Assembly: GCA_041917295.1 (NCBI GenBank)
Contig: JAYRXX010000021.1
Coordinates: forward strand, 1-64,000
DNA: 64,000 nucleotides
DNA from: JADKHR01 sp041917295
GTDB taxonomy: Bacteria; Elusimicrobiota; Elusimicrobia; FEN-1173
Reading direction: 5' to 3'
Shown here in pieces: positions 16,376 to 26,100 of the stretch (the stretch's first letter is position 1; each line of letters begins with the position of its first letter). The position numbers and the translations under genes were made by a program. Below the pieces are notes generated by a model. The model searched no databases, had not been told where the DNA came from, and saw nothing but the letters and a program-made list of their open reading frames with translations.

Positions 16376-17619
16376 AGCGCCCCCCGGCCTTCCCGGTAAG
16401 CCGCCAAAGCCGCCGGGAACGGCGACAACACCCGCTCGGCCACCCCGTGCAAGGCGGAAATGGCCACGCCGTAGTTGGTGACCGGCACCCCCGCACGACG
16501 AAATTTCTGAAGGCGCGACAACATTTCGCGGCGAGTCAACATGCACCCGCCGCAATGGAGCGCCAATCGATAATCCGCCGCGTTGGCCGGAAAATCCCGC
16601 CCGGAACAAACATCCACCGCCAGGTTTCCGCCCACATGCTTTGTTAACCAACGGGGCAGTTTCACCCGGCCGATGTCATCTTCCATGGCGTGGTGACTGC
16701 AGGATTCGCTGATCAACACCCGATCTCCTGGTTTTAAGGTTTCAATGACATGGGCGCCGCGGGCGGCGTCAACCAGGTCCCCCTTGGCCCGGGCAAAAAG
16801 GATCGAGAACGTTGTGAGCGGAACCGACGGGGGGGTGAGAGCCGCCGTGGCCTCCACCACTTGGGAATCGCACACCACCAAATCAGGCGGGTGAACAAGC
16901 TTGGCCAGCACAGCGGCGTAATCGGTCAATTGGACCGTGAGGGCGGCCAGCCCGTGGTCCAACGCGTCGCGAATGGCCTGGGCTTGAGGCAAGATCAGCC
17001 GACCTTTGGGAGCTTGTTTGTCCTGGGGAGCCACCAACACCACCAGCCCGCCGGGAACCACCAAATCGCCCAAGATCGGCGGCGGTGAAACAAAATCCTC
17101 CGGGCAGACAGCGATCAAATGTTCTTTCAGCTCGCACACAGCCCGTTCCCGGTCCGCGGGCCGACGGCACGACAGGCACACCACCCGGGGGGAGACCTTT
17201 TTCAATTCGTCTAAAAAAGAGGAGGACGGATCTTGCTCGTCGATTTTGTTCACCAGGATCACCACGGGGATTCCCCGGGCGGCCGCCTCGGCGGCCGCGG
17301 CTTTCTCATAAGGCCCCCACACGCCGGGTTCCGTGATGATCAGGGCGATGTCGCTTCGCTCAAAAGCCGCCCGGGTGCGTTGAAGCCGCTGGTCGCCCAG
17401 GGCGGAGTGGTCGTCCACCCCCGCGGTGTCCAGAAAAAGAACCGGCCCCAGGGGCAACAGCTCGAAAGGTTTTTCCACCACATCGGTGGTGGTTCCCGGC
17501 ACGGGAGAGGTGATGGCCACGTCCTGGCCGGCCACGTAATTCAGCGCGCTGGATTTTCCGACGTTGGTCCGCCCGAAAATCCCCAGGGTGAGCCGGTTGC
17601 TTTTGGGCGTCTGGTTCAC
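16360..17619 (-). CDS. hydF: [FeFe]-hydrogenase maturase HydF, GTPase and H-cluster scaffold
   Basis: The 419-residue protein is the scaffold that assembles the diiron subcluster and hands it to HydA. The N-terminal GTPase domain has P-loop GRTNVGKSS (about residues 16-24), a threonine-rich switch region (SPVPGTTTDVVEKP), DTAGVDD and NKIDE. The C-terminal cluster-binding domain shows ESCSHH and, about 50 residues later, HCGGCMLTRREM, the CxH...CxxC ligands expected for the [4Fe-4S] cluster. The start is GTG 17619, four bases after the hydA stop and with little ribosome-site signal, consistent with translational coupling. Confidence 0.95.
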   Translation of the reverse strand: MNQTPKSNRLTLGIFGRTNVGKSSALNYVAGQDVAITSPVPGTTTDVVEKPFELLPLGPVLFLDTAGVDDHSALGDQRLQRTRAAFERSDIALIITEPGVWGPYEKAAAAEAAARGIPVVILVNKIDEQDPSSSFLDELKKVSPRVVCLSCRRPADRERAVCELKEHLIAVCPEDFVSPPPILGDLVVPGGLVVLVAPQDKQAPKGRLILPQAQAIRDALDHGLAALTVQLTDYAAVLAKLVHPPDLVVCDSQVVEATAALTPPSVPLTTFSILFARAKGDLVDAARGAHVIETLKPGDRVLISESCSHHAMEDDIGRVKLPRWLTKHVGGNLAVDVCSGRDFPANAADYRLALHCGGCMLTRREMLSRLQKFRRAGVPVTNYGVAISALHGVAERVLSPFPAALAAYREGRGALCPLS

Positions 17620-17623
17620 GGCA

Positions 17624-19369
17624 TCACCGTTGATACAGCGGCCGAGGCGTGTAGGTGGTGTGTAGCAAGTGGTGCGATTTTTCGCCCAGGGGCTCGCCCA
17701 AGAACTCTTTGTAAAGTTGTTGGATGTGCGGGTTATCGTGGGAACAGCGCCGGGGCATGTTCTTGTCTTCGCCGTACAGGCCGGCGGCCCGTTTGGCGCG
17801 CAGATCGTCGGTAACACCGTAGGGCTGGCCCCCGCCGCCGATGCATCCGCCCGGACACGCCATCACTTCGACGAATTGATAGGGCAGGGGTTGGCCCGCC
17901 TGTTTGGCGTCTCGAATTTTGGACAAGACATATTCCACGTTGGCCAACCCGTGGGCCACGGCGATGCGGATCTCTTTGCCGGCCACGGTCACCGTGGTTT
18001 CCTTAACGCCCTTCAGGCCCCGAACAGATTCAAAATCGGGTTTCGGCAGGTTTTCCCCCGTCACCATGTGGGCGGCGGTGCGCAGGGCGGCCTCCATTAC
18101 ACCGCCGGTGGCGCCGAAGATGGTTCCCGCGCCGGAATAATCGCCCAGCATCTGGTCGCATTCGCTGTCCGGAAGACGGGCGAAATCGATGCCGGCCATG
18201 CGAATCATGCGCGACAGTTCCCGGGTGGTCAGGACCGTGTCCACGTCTTGAAATCCCGACGATCGCATCTCTTTGCTCCGATGGATCTCGTATTTTTTGG
18301 CGGTGCACGGCATGATCGACACCACCTCCACGTTTTCCGGGGCCAACCCTTTTTTCTGGGCGTAGTAAGTTTTCGCCATGGCGCCCACCATCTCGTGAGG
18401 GGATTTGGACGAAGAAAAATGGTCGATCATGTCCGGATGAAATTTTTCCATAAAGTCCACCCAGGACGGGCAACAGGTGGTGATAAGAGGCAGGGCCCCT
18501 TTGCCGTGGGCGAACCGTTGAACAAACTCGGCGGCTTCTTCCATGATCGTGAGGTCGGCGCCGAAATTGGTGTCGAAGACCGCCTCAAACCCCATGCGGC
18601 GAAGAGCCGTGTATATTTTTTTCGACAAATTGACGCCCGGGGCAAACCCGAAATGTTCCCCCAAGGTCACCCGCACCGCCGGCGCGATTTGAACCACGCA
18701 ATGCTTTTTCGGGTTTTGCAAAGCCGCCCACACCTTGCCCGTATCGTCGTATTCGATGATCGCGCCGGTGGGACAGTGGGCCGAACATTGACCACACCGC
18801 ACGCAGGGCGAATCGGCCAACCCGATGTCGCCGGCCGGAGCGATGCGTGTTTTGATCCCGCGCTCCAAAAACGACAGAGCCCACACGTTTTGCACCTCCT
18901 GGCAAACCACCACACACCGCCCGCACTTAATGCACTTGGCCGGATCCAAGACAATGGTTCCGGTGGTGGCGTCTTTGGGCAATTGGGGAACAATCTTGTC
19001 AAAAGGCTCCTCGCGGATCCCAAAATCCGCCAGGGCGTTTTGCAGTTCGCACTGGGTGTTGCGTCCGCAAACCTGGCAATCGTTGGGGTGGGCGGAAAGA
19101 ATCAGTTCCACCACGGTTTTTCGAACAGCCACAATTTCCGGATCGTGGGTGGTGATCTCCATGTTTTCTTCCACCGGCGTACAACAAGCCCGGGGCATTT
19201 TGGCGGAGTTTTTCACTTTGACCACGCAGATGCCGCACCCCGCCGAGGCCCGCAGGTCCGGGTGTTTGCACAGGGTGGGGATGTTGAACCCCACGGCATG
19301 GGCCGCGTCGAGGATGGACGTGTTCTCCGCCACCTCCACCGGGATGGAATTGATGAGGGCTTTCACCAT
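17624..19369 (-). CDS. hydA: [FeFe]-hydrogenase catalytic subunit HydA
   Basis: The 581-residue subunit interconverts H2 with protons and electrons. In order it has a plant-type [2Fe-2S] domain (C...GCGIC...ACCTP, residues 34-67), the His-ligated cluster motif HPNDCQVCGRNTQC, two [4Fe-4S] motifs (CIKCGRCVVVC and CVRCGQCSAHCP) and the H-cluster domain. The H-cluster motifs are L1 TTCCPSWV (about 298), L2 MPCTAKKYE (about 353) and L3 EVMACPGGCIGGGGQP (about 500-515). The C-terminal small-subunit-like region is fused. GGAGAGTC precedes the ATG by a few bases. The cofactor chain and the HydB/HydC partners point to an NAD(P)-linked trimeric enzyme. Confidence 0.97.
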   Translation of the reverse strand: MVKALINSIPVEVAENTSILDAAHAVGFNIPTLCKHPDLRASAGCGICVVKVKNSAKMPRACCTPVEENMEITTHDPEIVAVRKTVVELILSAHPNDCQVCGRNTQCELQNALADFGIREEPFDKIVPQLPKDATTGTIVLDPAKCIKCGRCVVVCQEVQNVWALSFLERGIKTRIAPAGDIGLADSPCVRCGQCSAHCPTGAIIEYDDTGKVWAALQNPKKHCVVQIAPAVRVTLGEHFGFAPGVNLSKKIYTALRRMGFEAVFDTNFGADLTIMEEAAEFVQRFAHGKGALPLITTCCPSWVDFMEKFHPDMIDHFSSSKSPHEMVGAMAKTYYAQKKGLAPENVEVVSIMPCTAKKYEIHRSKEMRSSGFQDVDTVLTTRELSRMIRMAGIDFARLPDSECDQMLGDYSGAGTIFGATGGVMEAALRTAAHMVTGENLPKPDFESVRGLKGVKETTVTVAGKEIRIAVAHGLANVEYVLSKIRDAKQAGQPLPYQFVEVMACPGGCIGGGGQPYGVTDDLRAKRAAGLYGEDKNMPRRCSHDNPHIQQLYKEFLGEPLGEKSHHLLHTTYTPRPLYQR

Positions 19370-19378
19370 GGGACTCTC

Positions 19379-20989
19379 CTATCGGGCCGCCGCTTCGGGC
19401 AGAAGCGCGCGGTACTCGTTTTCAAAATAACGCAACGTCGACAAGACGGGGTTGGGCGCGGTTTGCCCCAACCCGCACAGCGAGGCCTTTTGCATGGCGA
19501 GCGAAATGGTCCGCAGTTTCTCCAAATCTTCCGGAAGTCCTTTCTTATCGGTCAACCGCTGGAGAATCCGCAACATTTGAACCCCGCCGATCCGACAGGG
19601 GGCGCACTTGCCGCAAGACTCGTCCACGCAGAACCCCAAATAGAATTTGGCGATGTCCACCATGGAATCGTCCTCGTCCATGACGATCATGCCTCCCGAC
19701 CCCATAATGGACCCCAACTGCTGAAGATTTTCGTAGGAGACGGGCGTGTCCAAGAGTTCCGCCGGAATCACCCCCCCCGACGGACCGCCGGTTTGAATGG
19801 CTTTCACTTTTTTCCCCGGCGCCGGACCGCCGCCGATGTCGAACACGATCTCCCGCAGGGTGGTGCCCATGGGCACTTCCACCAACCCCGTGTGGCGCAC
19901 CTTCCCTGTGAGGGCGAACACTTTCGTCCCTTTGGATTTCCCAATGCCGATCCCGGAAAACCACGCCGCGCCTTTCTGGTAAATGACGGGGATGTTGGCG
20001 AGAGTCTCGACGTTGTTGATGCAGGTGGGCTTATCCCACAACCCCTTGACCGAGGGATAGGGCGGCCGCGGGTGCGGGTATCCGCGTTTGCCTTCGATGC
20101 TGGCGATGAGGGCGGTTTCTTCCCCGCACACAAAAGCCCCCGCGCCCAACCGCACTTCCAGATCCAAAGAAAATTTTGTGCCGAAAATATTTTTGCCCAA
20201 CAATCCCAATCCGTAGGCCTGTTTGATGGCCCGCTCGATGCGTTCCACCGCCAGGGGATACTCGGCGCGGATGTAAAAATAACCCGTGTCGGCGCCGATC
20301 GCGTAGGCGGCAATGATCATGCCTTCCACCACCGAATGGGGATCGCTTTCCAAAACGCCCCGGTCCATGAAGGCACCGGGATCGCCTTCGTCGCCGTTGC
20401 AAATCATGTAACGCCGATCGCTGGGGGTGGCCCGGGTCATTTTCCATTTCAGGCCCGTGGGAAACCCCGCCCCGCCGCGCCCCCGCAGACCGCTGGCGAT
20501 CATTTCGTCGATGACCTGGTCCGGGGACATTTCCAGAAGCACTTTAGCGGCGCTCAGGTATCCCTCTTGCGCGATGTAGTCGCGGATGTTATCGGGGTCG
20601 ACGACCCCGCAGTTGCGCATCACGATTTTAAGTTGTTTGGCTTCGTGTTTGTCCAATACAAATTCGGGGATGATTTGTCGGCCAACCACATGACGATCCA
20701 GCAGAGCGGGGACCCGGTCGGGGGTCATGCGGGCGTAGGTGACGGTCGGCATTCCCTCAACGACAACGGTCAGAAGCGGGTCCTCCGCGCATTTTCCAAT
20801 ACACCCACAGCGTTTGGGCTCGAAATCCACGGAAAGGTTGCGTTTGGCCGCTTCCGTCCGAATCGCCTGAAAGGTATCCCGGGACCCCGCCGCCAGCCCC
20901 CCGGTGGAATGGCAAACCAGCACGGTGGCTTTTTTCCGTTTGGCCAACATGTCCTGTTTGATTTTGGCCAGCTCCTCACGCGTGATCAT
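19379..20989 (-). CDS. hydB: NADH-binding subunit HydB of trimeric [FeFe]-hydrogenase (NuoF-like), short form
   Basis: The 536-residue flavoprotein links HydA to NAD(H). An N-terminal thioredoxin-like [2Fe-2S] domain (about residues 1-100) precedes a NuoF core with the NADH/FMN glycine-rich loop (GLRGRGGAGFPTGLKW), YMICNGDEGDPGAFMD, the SLBB region (QTGGPSGG) and the [4Fe-4S] motif CGKCAPCRIGG. Two oddities stand out. In the thioredoxin-like domain the expected second cysteine is glycine (CHSTGG instead of CxxxxC). The protein also stops shortly after the [4Fe-4S] domain, lacking the 2x[4Fe-4S] ferredoxin tail common in bifurcating HydB. The ATG overlaps the hydC stop by four bases. Confidence 0.95.
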   Translation of the reverse strand: MITREELAKIKQDMLAKRKKATVLVCHSTGGLAAGSRDTFQAIRTEAAKRNLSVDFEPKRCGCIGKCAEDPLLTVVVEGMPTVTYARMTPDRVPALLDRHVVGRQIIPEFVLDKHEAKQLKIVMRNCGVVDPDNIRDYIAQEGYLSAAKVLLEMSPDQVIDEMIASGLRGRGGAGFPTGLKWKMTRATPSDRRYMICNGDEGDPGAFMDRGVLESDPHSVVEGMIIAAYAIGADTGYFYIRAEYPLAVERIERAIKQAYGLGLLGKNIFGTKFSLDLEVRLGAGAFVCGEETALIASIEGKRGYPHPRPPYPSVKGLWDKPTCINNVETLANIPVIYQKGAAWFSGIGIGKSKGTKVFALTGKVRHTGLVEVPMGTTLREIVFDIGGGPAPGKKVKAIQTGGPSGGVIPAELLDTPVSYENLQQLGSIMGSGGMIVMDEDDSMVDIAKFYLGFCVDESCGKCAPCRIGGVQMLRILQRLTDKKGLPEDLEKLRTISLAMQKASLCGLGQTAPNPVLSTLRYFENEYRALLPEAAAR

Positions 20990-21480
20990 GATTTCGCCTC
21001 CGGGGTGTAGGCATGGACAATGGGCTTGACTTGTTCGGGCAAAAGGCGGCTGTACACTTTTTCCCCCACCGTCAACACCGGCGCCTGGCCGCAACAGCCC
21101 AGACAGCGGACTTCCTGAAGGTGAAAGTTTTTGTCCGGGGTGGTTTGACCCGGAGCAATGCCCAGTTCGCTTCGCAATTCTTTCAAAAGGGCGGTGGCTC
21201 CTTTCAAATAGCACGCTGTTCCCATACAGACCGACACCACGTGGCGGCCGGGCGCTTCCAATTTAAAATGATTAAAGAACGTGATCACCTCGTAAATACG
21301 GGCGAGAGGGATCTCCAGTGTTTTAGCCACTTCAAAAGACACCCGGCGGGGGACATAGCTGTATTTTTTTTGGACCGCGTGGAGAACCATAATGAGGTTC
21401 CCGGGCCGCCCTTTCCAGGGCGCGCAAATTTTGTCGACGTCCGCCCGAATTTTTTCCAATTCCAGCGTATCCGTGGTCAT
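20986..21480 (-). CDS. hydC: HydC, NuoE-like thioredoxin-fold [2Fe-2S] subunit
   Basis: The 164-residue electron-transfer subunit resembles complex I NuoE. An N-terminal helical bundle (LIMVLHAVQKKYSYVPR...VAKTLEIPLARIYEVITFF) is followed by the [2Fe-2S] thioredoxin-like fold with the canonical cysteines CMGTACYLKGA and VRCLGCCGQAPVL. Unlike HydB, all four expected cysteines are present. It overlaps rex and hydB by four bases each (ATGA), so the subunits are translationally coupled. Confidence 0.96.
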   Translation of the reverse strand: MTTDTLELEKIRADVDKICAPWKGRPGNLIMVLHAVQKKYSYVPRRVSFEVAKTLEIPLARIYEVITFFNHFKLEAPGRHVVSVCMGTACYLKGATALLKELRSELGIAPGQTTPDKNFHLQEVRCLGCCGQAPVLTVGEKVYSRLLPEQVKPIVHAYTPEAKS

Positions 21481-22127
21481 GAGGGACTCCTTTCTAAGCT
21501 TTGTGCCAACCGCCTGGACAACACCGCCAACGACGACGCGAGGTTTTCATGCTGAACTATAATCGCGGCCGGAACAGTGATCCGAACCGACGTAAAGTTC
21601 CAAATGGCGCGGATACCGGCGCGGACCAAGATATCGGCCACATCCTGCGCCGCCGCCCGCGGCACCGCCAAAATCCCGATCAGGACACCGTTGCGCTTAA
21701 CCAGAGGAGCCAACTTTTCCAGGGGATACACATCTTTTCCGTGGATTTTCCGCCCGATTTTCCGCGGATCGACGTCAAAAGCCGCGACAATGTCGAGACC
21801 GTGGTCGTTAAACCCCCTGTATCCCAACAACGCCGCGCCCAGATCGCCGGCGCCCACCAAATAGGCCTCGGAGATATTGTTCCAACCCAAAAAATCTTCC
21901 AAGGATTTAATCAAATCGGGCACGGCGTACCCCACGCGGGGTTTCCCGTCGATCCCCGCCGAATGGAGATCCTTGCGCACCTGTATGGGCACCAAATCCA
22001 ACGCCGCGGCAATGTGGGTGCACGACACAAAAGAACGCCCCTGCTCGGCCGCCTTTTTAAGATGGGCGTGATACATCGGCAACCGCCGCAACGTCGGCAC
22101 CGAAATCCCCCCCACGTTGCGCCTCAC
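21477..22127 (-). CDS. rex: Redox-sensing transcriptional repressor Rex
   Basis: The 216-residue dimeric repressor senses the NADH/NAD+ ratio. An N-terminal winged helix (SVPTLRRLPMYHAHL, FVSCTHIAAALDLVPIQVRKDL) precedes a Rossmann domain with YLVGAGDLGAALLGY and the domain-swapped C-terminal helix. GTG 22127 was chosen because GGAAGGGG lies five bases upstream and the predicted RNA start falls near 22156; an upstream ATG at 22181 lies inside the promoter spacer. It is the first gene of the hydrogenase operon, so it probably represses hydCBAFGE and itself until NADH accumulates. Confidence 0.95.
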   Translation of the reverse strand: MRRNVGGISVPTLRRLPMYHAHLKKAAEQGRSFVSCTHIAAALDLVPIQVRKDLHSAGIDGKPRVGYAVPDLIKSLEDFLGWNNISEAYLVGAGDLGAALLGYRGFNDHGLDIVAAFDVDPRKIGRKIHGKDVYPLEKLAPLVKRNGVLIGILAVPRAAAQDVADILVRAGIRAIWNFTSVRITVPAAIIVQHENLASSLAVLSRRLAQSLERSPS

Positions 22128-22144
22128 CCGCGCCCCTTCCAAAC

Positions 22145-22191
22145 CGATATTCTCATATCGATATAATAATATCGATTCCATTTATTGTCAA
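22145..22191 (-). promoter_or_regulatory. rex-hyd promoter with tandem palindromic operator
   Basis: On the minus strand TTGACA (22186-22191) and TATTAT (22163-22168) are 17 bases apart, a near-ideal sigma-70 promoter. Two overlapping palindromes of the form CGATAT-N4-ATATCG occupy 22145-22160 and 22159-22174, spaced by 14 bases; the second extends to an 8-base-arm palindrome at 22157-22176. They cover the -10 box and the predicted start. Position and symmetry fit a repressor operator, possibly for Rex, although the bases differ from the TTGTGAA-N4-TTCACAA Rex site of other phyla. Confidence 0.7.
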
Positions 22192-22477
22192 GGGGATTTT
22201 TTTTCAAATCCGTAGAAAAAACACCTGAGCCCAGGGAGCCTTTTTCCAACGCGGTCAAATCATTTATCCGGCCCTCCCCACGAAAGGAAAGAAACCAGGG
22301 ATTTTCCCCCCCTCTCGACTTCGGCCCGACAGCCAATTTTCGGTTAACTTTTTTGAACGGATCACTCATTATCACCCCAACAACGAAACCGAAGGCATTT
22401 TTCCCTCCTTGAGGTCACTGGCAATGCCAGGGTGGAAACTGTTTGGATTCCCTATCGGAGGGTAGGGCCATATGTGT

Positions 22478-22552
22478 TTACAGGAAATTTACAAAAATGT
22501 TGCAATTTAATTACAACTTCTTAAACATTTCTTAAGACCTCTCTGTGATAAT
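22478..22552 (+). promoter_or_regulatory. 11-bp-phased TTACA array with downstream -10 (Pho-box-like)
   Basis: TTACA, TTACA, TTGCA and TTACA begin at 22478, 22489, 22500 and 22511, exactly 11 bases apart, and weaker TTAAAC/TTAAGA elements continue the pattern. A GATAAT -10 candidate is at 22547-22552. Direct repeats with an 11-base period are the hallmark of OmpR/PhoB-family activator sites. It precedes the barrel-protein/subtilase pair. The rest of the 22192-22477 interval shows no gene or RNA that I recognise. Confidence 0.65.
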
Positions 22553-22607
22553 TAGCCCATTGTCAAGCACAATTTCACCAAGAGGACTGTGGGGGCAGGG
22601 GGGGGCC

Positions 22608-23123
22608 ATGGGAACAAGAGAGATCGAAAAATCGGTTCGCATTGCGCGGATCGTTCTCAGTTGGGTGTTACTGTGCGCTGGGTCTCTTGTCGGTGGAGAA
22701 ATTCCTCTTCGCCGGTGGGCCGTGTTGGGAACTTTTGGTGGTGCTGGAGTTCGGTGGACGCCCCAGCCAGCGCTTCATTTCGAAAGTCGCCTCTTGCTGG
22801 GTGATGGGATAGCGGGTTCTTTGCGAGGGGCGTGGCAGTGGCATAACAGCGATTGGAAGATACGGCCCCTGGCGGGATTGGAACTGAGCCGATTTTCAAC
22901 TTACCAGGGACAAGGAGAAGAGGGACATTCGTTGGTGACCCTGGTAGGAGGAGAGGCGCGTTTGACAAACCGTTGGTCCATCCAATTTGACGCAGGCCCG
23001 GGAGTGTTTCGGCTGCAGAGTGACAATAACGAGAAAGATTCATACGAGTACGAAAATGTGTTCAACGTTTCATTGAATTACTATTTTGGAAAAAAACTTC
23101 ATTATCGAGGGAGCAATTTATGA
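22608..23123 (+). CDS. Exported beta-barrel-like outer-membrane protein, unknown function
   Basis: A protein of about 171 residues starts MGTREIEKSVRIARIVLSWVLLCAGSLVGG, an export signal of somewhat long n-region. The remainder consists of alternating polar/hydrophobic strands (FESRLLLGDGIAGSLRGAWQW, RLTNRWSIQFDAGPGVF, NVSLNYYFGKKL) like a small eight-stranded outer-membrane barrel. The upstream in-frame ATG at 22545 lies within the promoter. Its stop overlaps the start of the subtilase by four bases, so the two are co-translated; it might anchor or help export the protease, but that is inference. Confidence 0.75.
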   Translation: MGTREIEKSVRIARIVLSWVLLCAGSLVGGEIPLRRWAVLGTFGGAGVRWTPQPALHFESRLLLGDGIAGSLRGAWQWHNSDWKIRPLAGLELSRFSTYQGQGEEGHSLVTLVGGEARLTNRWSIQFDAGPGVFRLQSDNNEKDSYEYENVFNVSLNYYFGKKLHYRGSNL

Positions 23124-26100
23124 ACTTGGCGCGATTGAAAAAGGTGGTTTGCCTGTCCATGGTTGGAATCCTATTGTTGAATCAAACGGGGATGAGTGTC
23201 GAATTCGGCGTATTGCGAGCCGCAAAACGGGCGAACGCCGACAACAAAGAAGACACGACAATGGAAGCGCCCTCCCATAACACTGCTCCGACCATTTCGA
23301 AGATCGCCGACCGGACCCTCCCCGAAAACGGGGTGGCTATCGCCACCTTCCTGGTCAACGACATGGAATCACCTGGCGAATCGTTAAAAGTCGAAGCGAC
23401 AAGCGATAACCAGCTTCTGGTTCCGGACCTCGGTTTGACTGTGAACGTCCAGGGACGTGAACGAACCCTTGTGGCAGTGCCGAGTCGGGAAACCGCAGGC
23501 AAAGCAACGATCACGGTCACGGTCATGGATCCGAAGGGCACGCAAGTCTCCACGGACTTTTCAATCACGGTGACAAACGACCTTCCTTATGTCCCCGGCG
23601 AACTTTTGGTCCGTTGCCGCAAAGGCGTCGACCCCACTTCGGTGCAGTGGACATCGATGCCATCGGCGGGCCACGCGGCCTCGGCCCAGGCGGCCCCCTC
23701 CATCCAACCTTTGCTTTTCCCCTCACCGACATCGGCTCGAGCCGCGTCCCAATCCGGCCCAACACCAGCGAGGGTGGCAGGCATCCCGCAGGGAGGCAGT
23801 GAGTTGGCGGCGCGAAGCCTTGAGAACTTGCAACGGACATTTGTCATCGCCTTTGACCCGAACCAAGACATCCAACACCTGATGGAAATGGTTCAGCGAC
23901 AACCCGGCATCGAAAGCGTTGAACTTAATCACGTCGCTCGGATTGAGACCATTGATGACCCGGATTATTTGAACGGAAAACTCTGGGGACTCAACAAAAT
24001 CCAGGCTCCGGCCGCCTGGGACAACTCTCCCAGAGGGGAAGGCGTTGTGGTGGCGGTTCTCGACACAGGCATCGACATGACCCACCCCGATCTCGTCAAC
24101 AACATTTGGAAGAACCCCGGGGAAATCGCGGGTAACGGCATTGATGATGACAACAATGGGTATGTGGATGACGTTCACGGATGGAATTTTGTCAGTAATT
24201 CAAACGTTCCCGCGGACGGACATTCCCATGGGACACATGTGTCCGGCACGATTGCAGCTATGGGAAACAACGGAATTGGTGTCATTGGGGTCGCTTACAA
24301 AGCCAAAATCATGCCGCTGAAAGGTCTGAGTGACAGCGGGTCGGGATCCGCTTCCAATCTTGTGAGGGGCCTTGTTTATGCGGCGGACAACAGAGCGGAC
24401 GTGATCAATAACAGTTGGGGTGGAACTTCCCCGTGCACCCCGGGTTCCAGTTATTACGATACCATCAACTATGTTTATGGGAAGGGAGTCATGGTGTTGG
24501 CCTCCGCTGGAAACAGCAATATCGACGTCGTAAACGTTTCACCGGCCGGTTGTCCGAATACTATCGCTGTAGCGGCAACAGACAGCAACGATGCAAAGGC
24601 CAATTTTTCAAATTGGGGGCAGGGAATCGATGTGACCGCCCCGGGAGTTGGTATCCTTTCAACCTCCCGCAATGGAAGCTACACAACGATGAATGGAACG
24701 AGTATGGCCTGTCCACACGTCGCCGGAGTGGCGGCCCTTATTTTGAGCAAATTTCCCACGTTAGCCAACTACAGTATCAGTGAGATCCTCCATTCTTCCA
24801 CGGATGACATTGGGACGCCCGGCTTTGATACTTATTTTGGATTCGGCCGAATCAATGCGCAAAAAGCAGTTCTTTCCCCCAATGATCAGATCCGTCCAAC
24901 AACACCAACGAACCTAAAATTGGTTGTGACCGCTCGCGGTGGGTTGGGTCTCACCTGGTCAGCGTCAACGGACAACAACAGATTAATCGGGTACCTCCTG
25001 GATGTGTCGACCAGTCCATTCTTTTCAAGTTTTGTTAATCTTTACAAGTCCCATTATATCGGGATTGAAACGAATTACGTAATTGACGACCTCAACCCGT
25101 TGACGACATACCATGTCCGACTACGGGCCATTGATCTTGCTGGAAACATGTCCGATTTCAGCCAAACAACGACTGGATCAACACCCCGTGACACGGACCC
25201 CCCGACAGCCCCCGACAACTTCCGATTGAAACTATCACAAGATGGGCGAGCCACATTGTATGCACAATGGAATAAATCAAGTGACAATTTCCGGGTGGCG
25301 GGATATTCGATAGACCTATCCACATCCCCTGATTATTCCACCTCTGTAAACGGTTATCCGAATCGAATCGAAGGGAACGTTGGAACCTTTATTTTCGGGA
25401 AAGATTTACCTTTGAGAAAATATTTTTCACGAATCCGGGCCTATGACGGGGCTGGTAACTTTTCAGGATACACCGTTGACAGGTACGCTTTTGAAGACGT
25501 TCAGGCGCCCAGCGTTCCGGTAAATCTGCGGATTTCTGCATACAGTGAAAAAGAGCTCTTTCTTGGGTGGCGCGATGTACCTGATGCTTATATTTATTCC
25601 ATTGAGATTTCCACGGAACCAAGCTTTGTCCCTCAATTAAAGAAAATAATGTTATCAAACGAAACGAGGTTGTTTGTAGATAACCTTGAGCCGTCAACCA
25701 ACTATTACGCTCGTCTGCGAGCGATAGATCAGGCTTTGAATTTTTCGGATTACAGTATAACGGTGTCCACGACAACTCACGCCCGAGCGATCATGCCTCC
25801 AAAGGACCTGCGTCTGGAGGCAATGGGGCCAGACCAACTCTTCTTATCTTGGACAGCGCCTAACGAAACATTGCTGGGATATTTTCTAGACGTTGCAGAA
25901 AATGATTTTTTTACTAAGCCCGTCCCAGGATACACCAACAAGTTCATCAATGTAGTCACCTCCACAACAATCACGGGACTCAAACCAGACACCATGTATT
26001 ACGCCCGCCTTCGGGCCTTCAATATTGAGCAAAAGACATCGAAAAACAGTGTAATGGCTAGAGGGAGGACACTCACGGAGGTTGTACTGCCCACCATCAC

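Noticed and set aside
17669..21010. 1,113-codon open frame on the plus strand, antisense to hydA and hydB
   Set aside because: It is fully antisense to well-supported hydrogenase genes, has low-complexity His/Gly/Arg-rich composition typical of GC-rich shadow frames, and has no ribosome site.
22545..22607. Upstream ATG for the barrel-like protein and ATG 22181 for rex
   Set aside because: Both would begin inside or before the predicted promoter elements; downstream starts fit ribosome sites and family lengths better.
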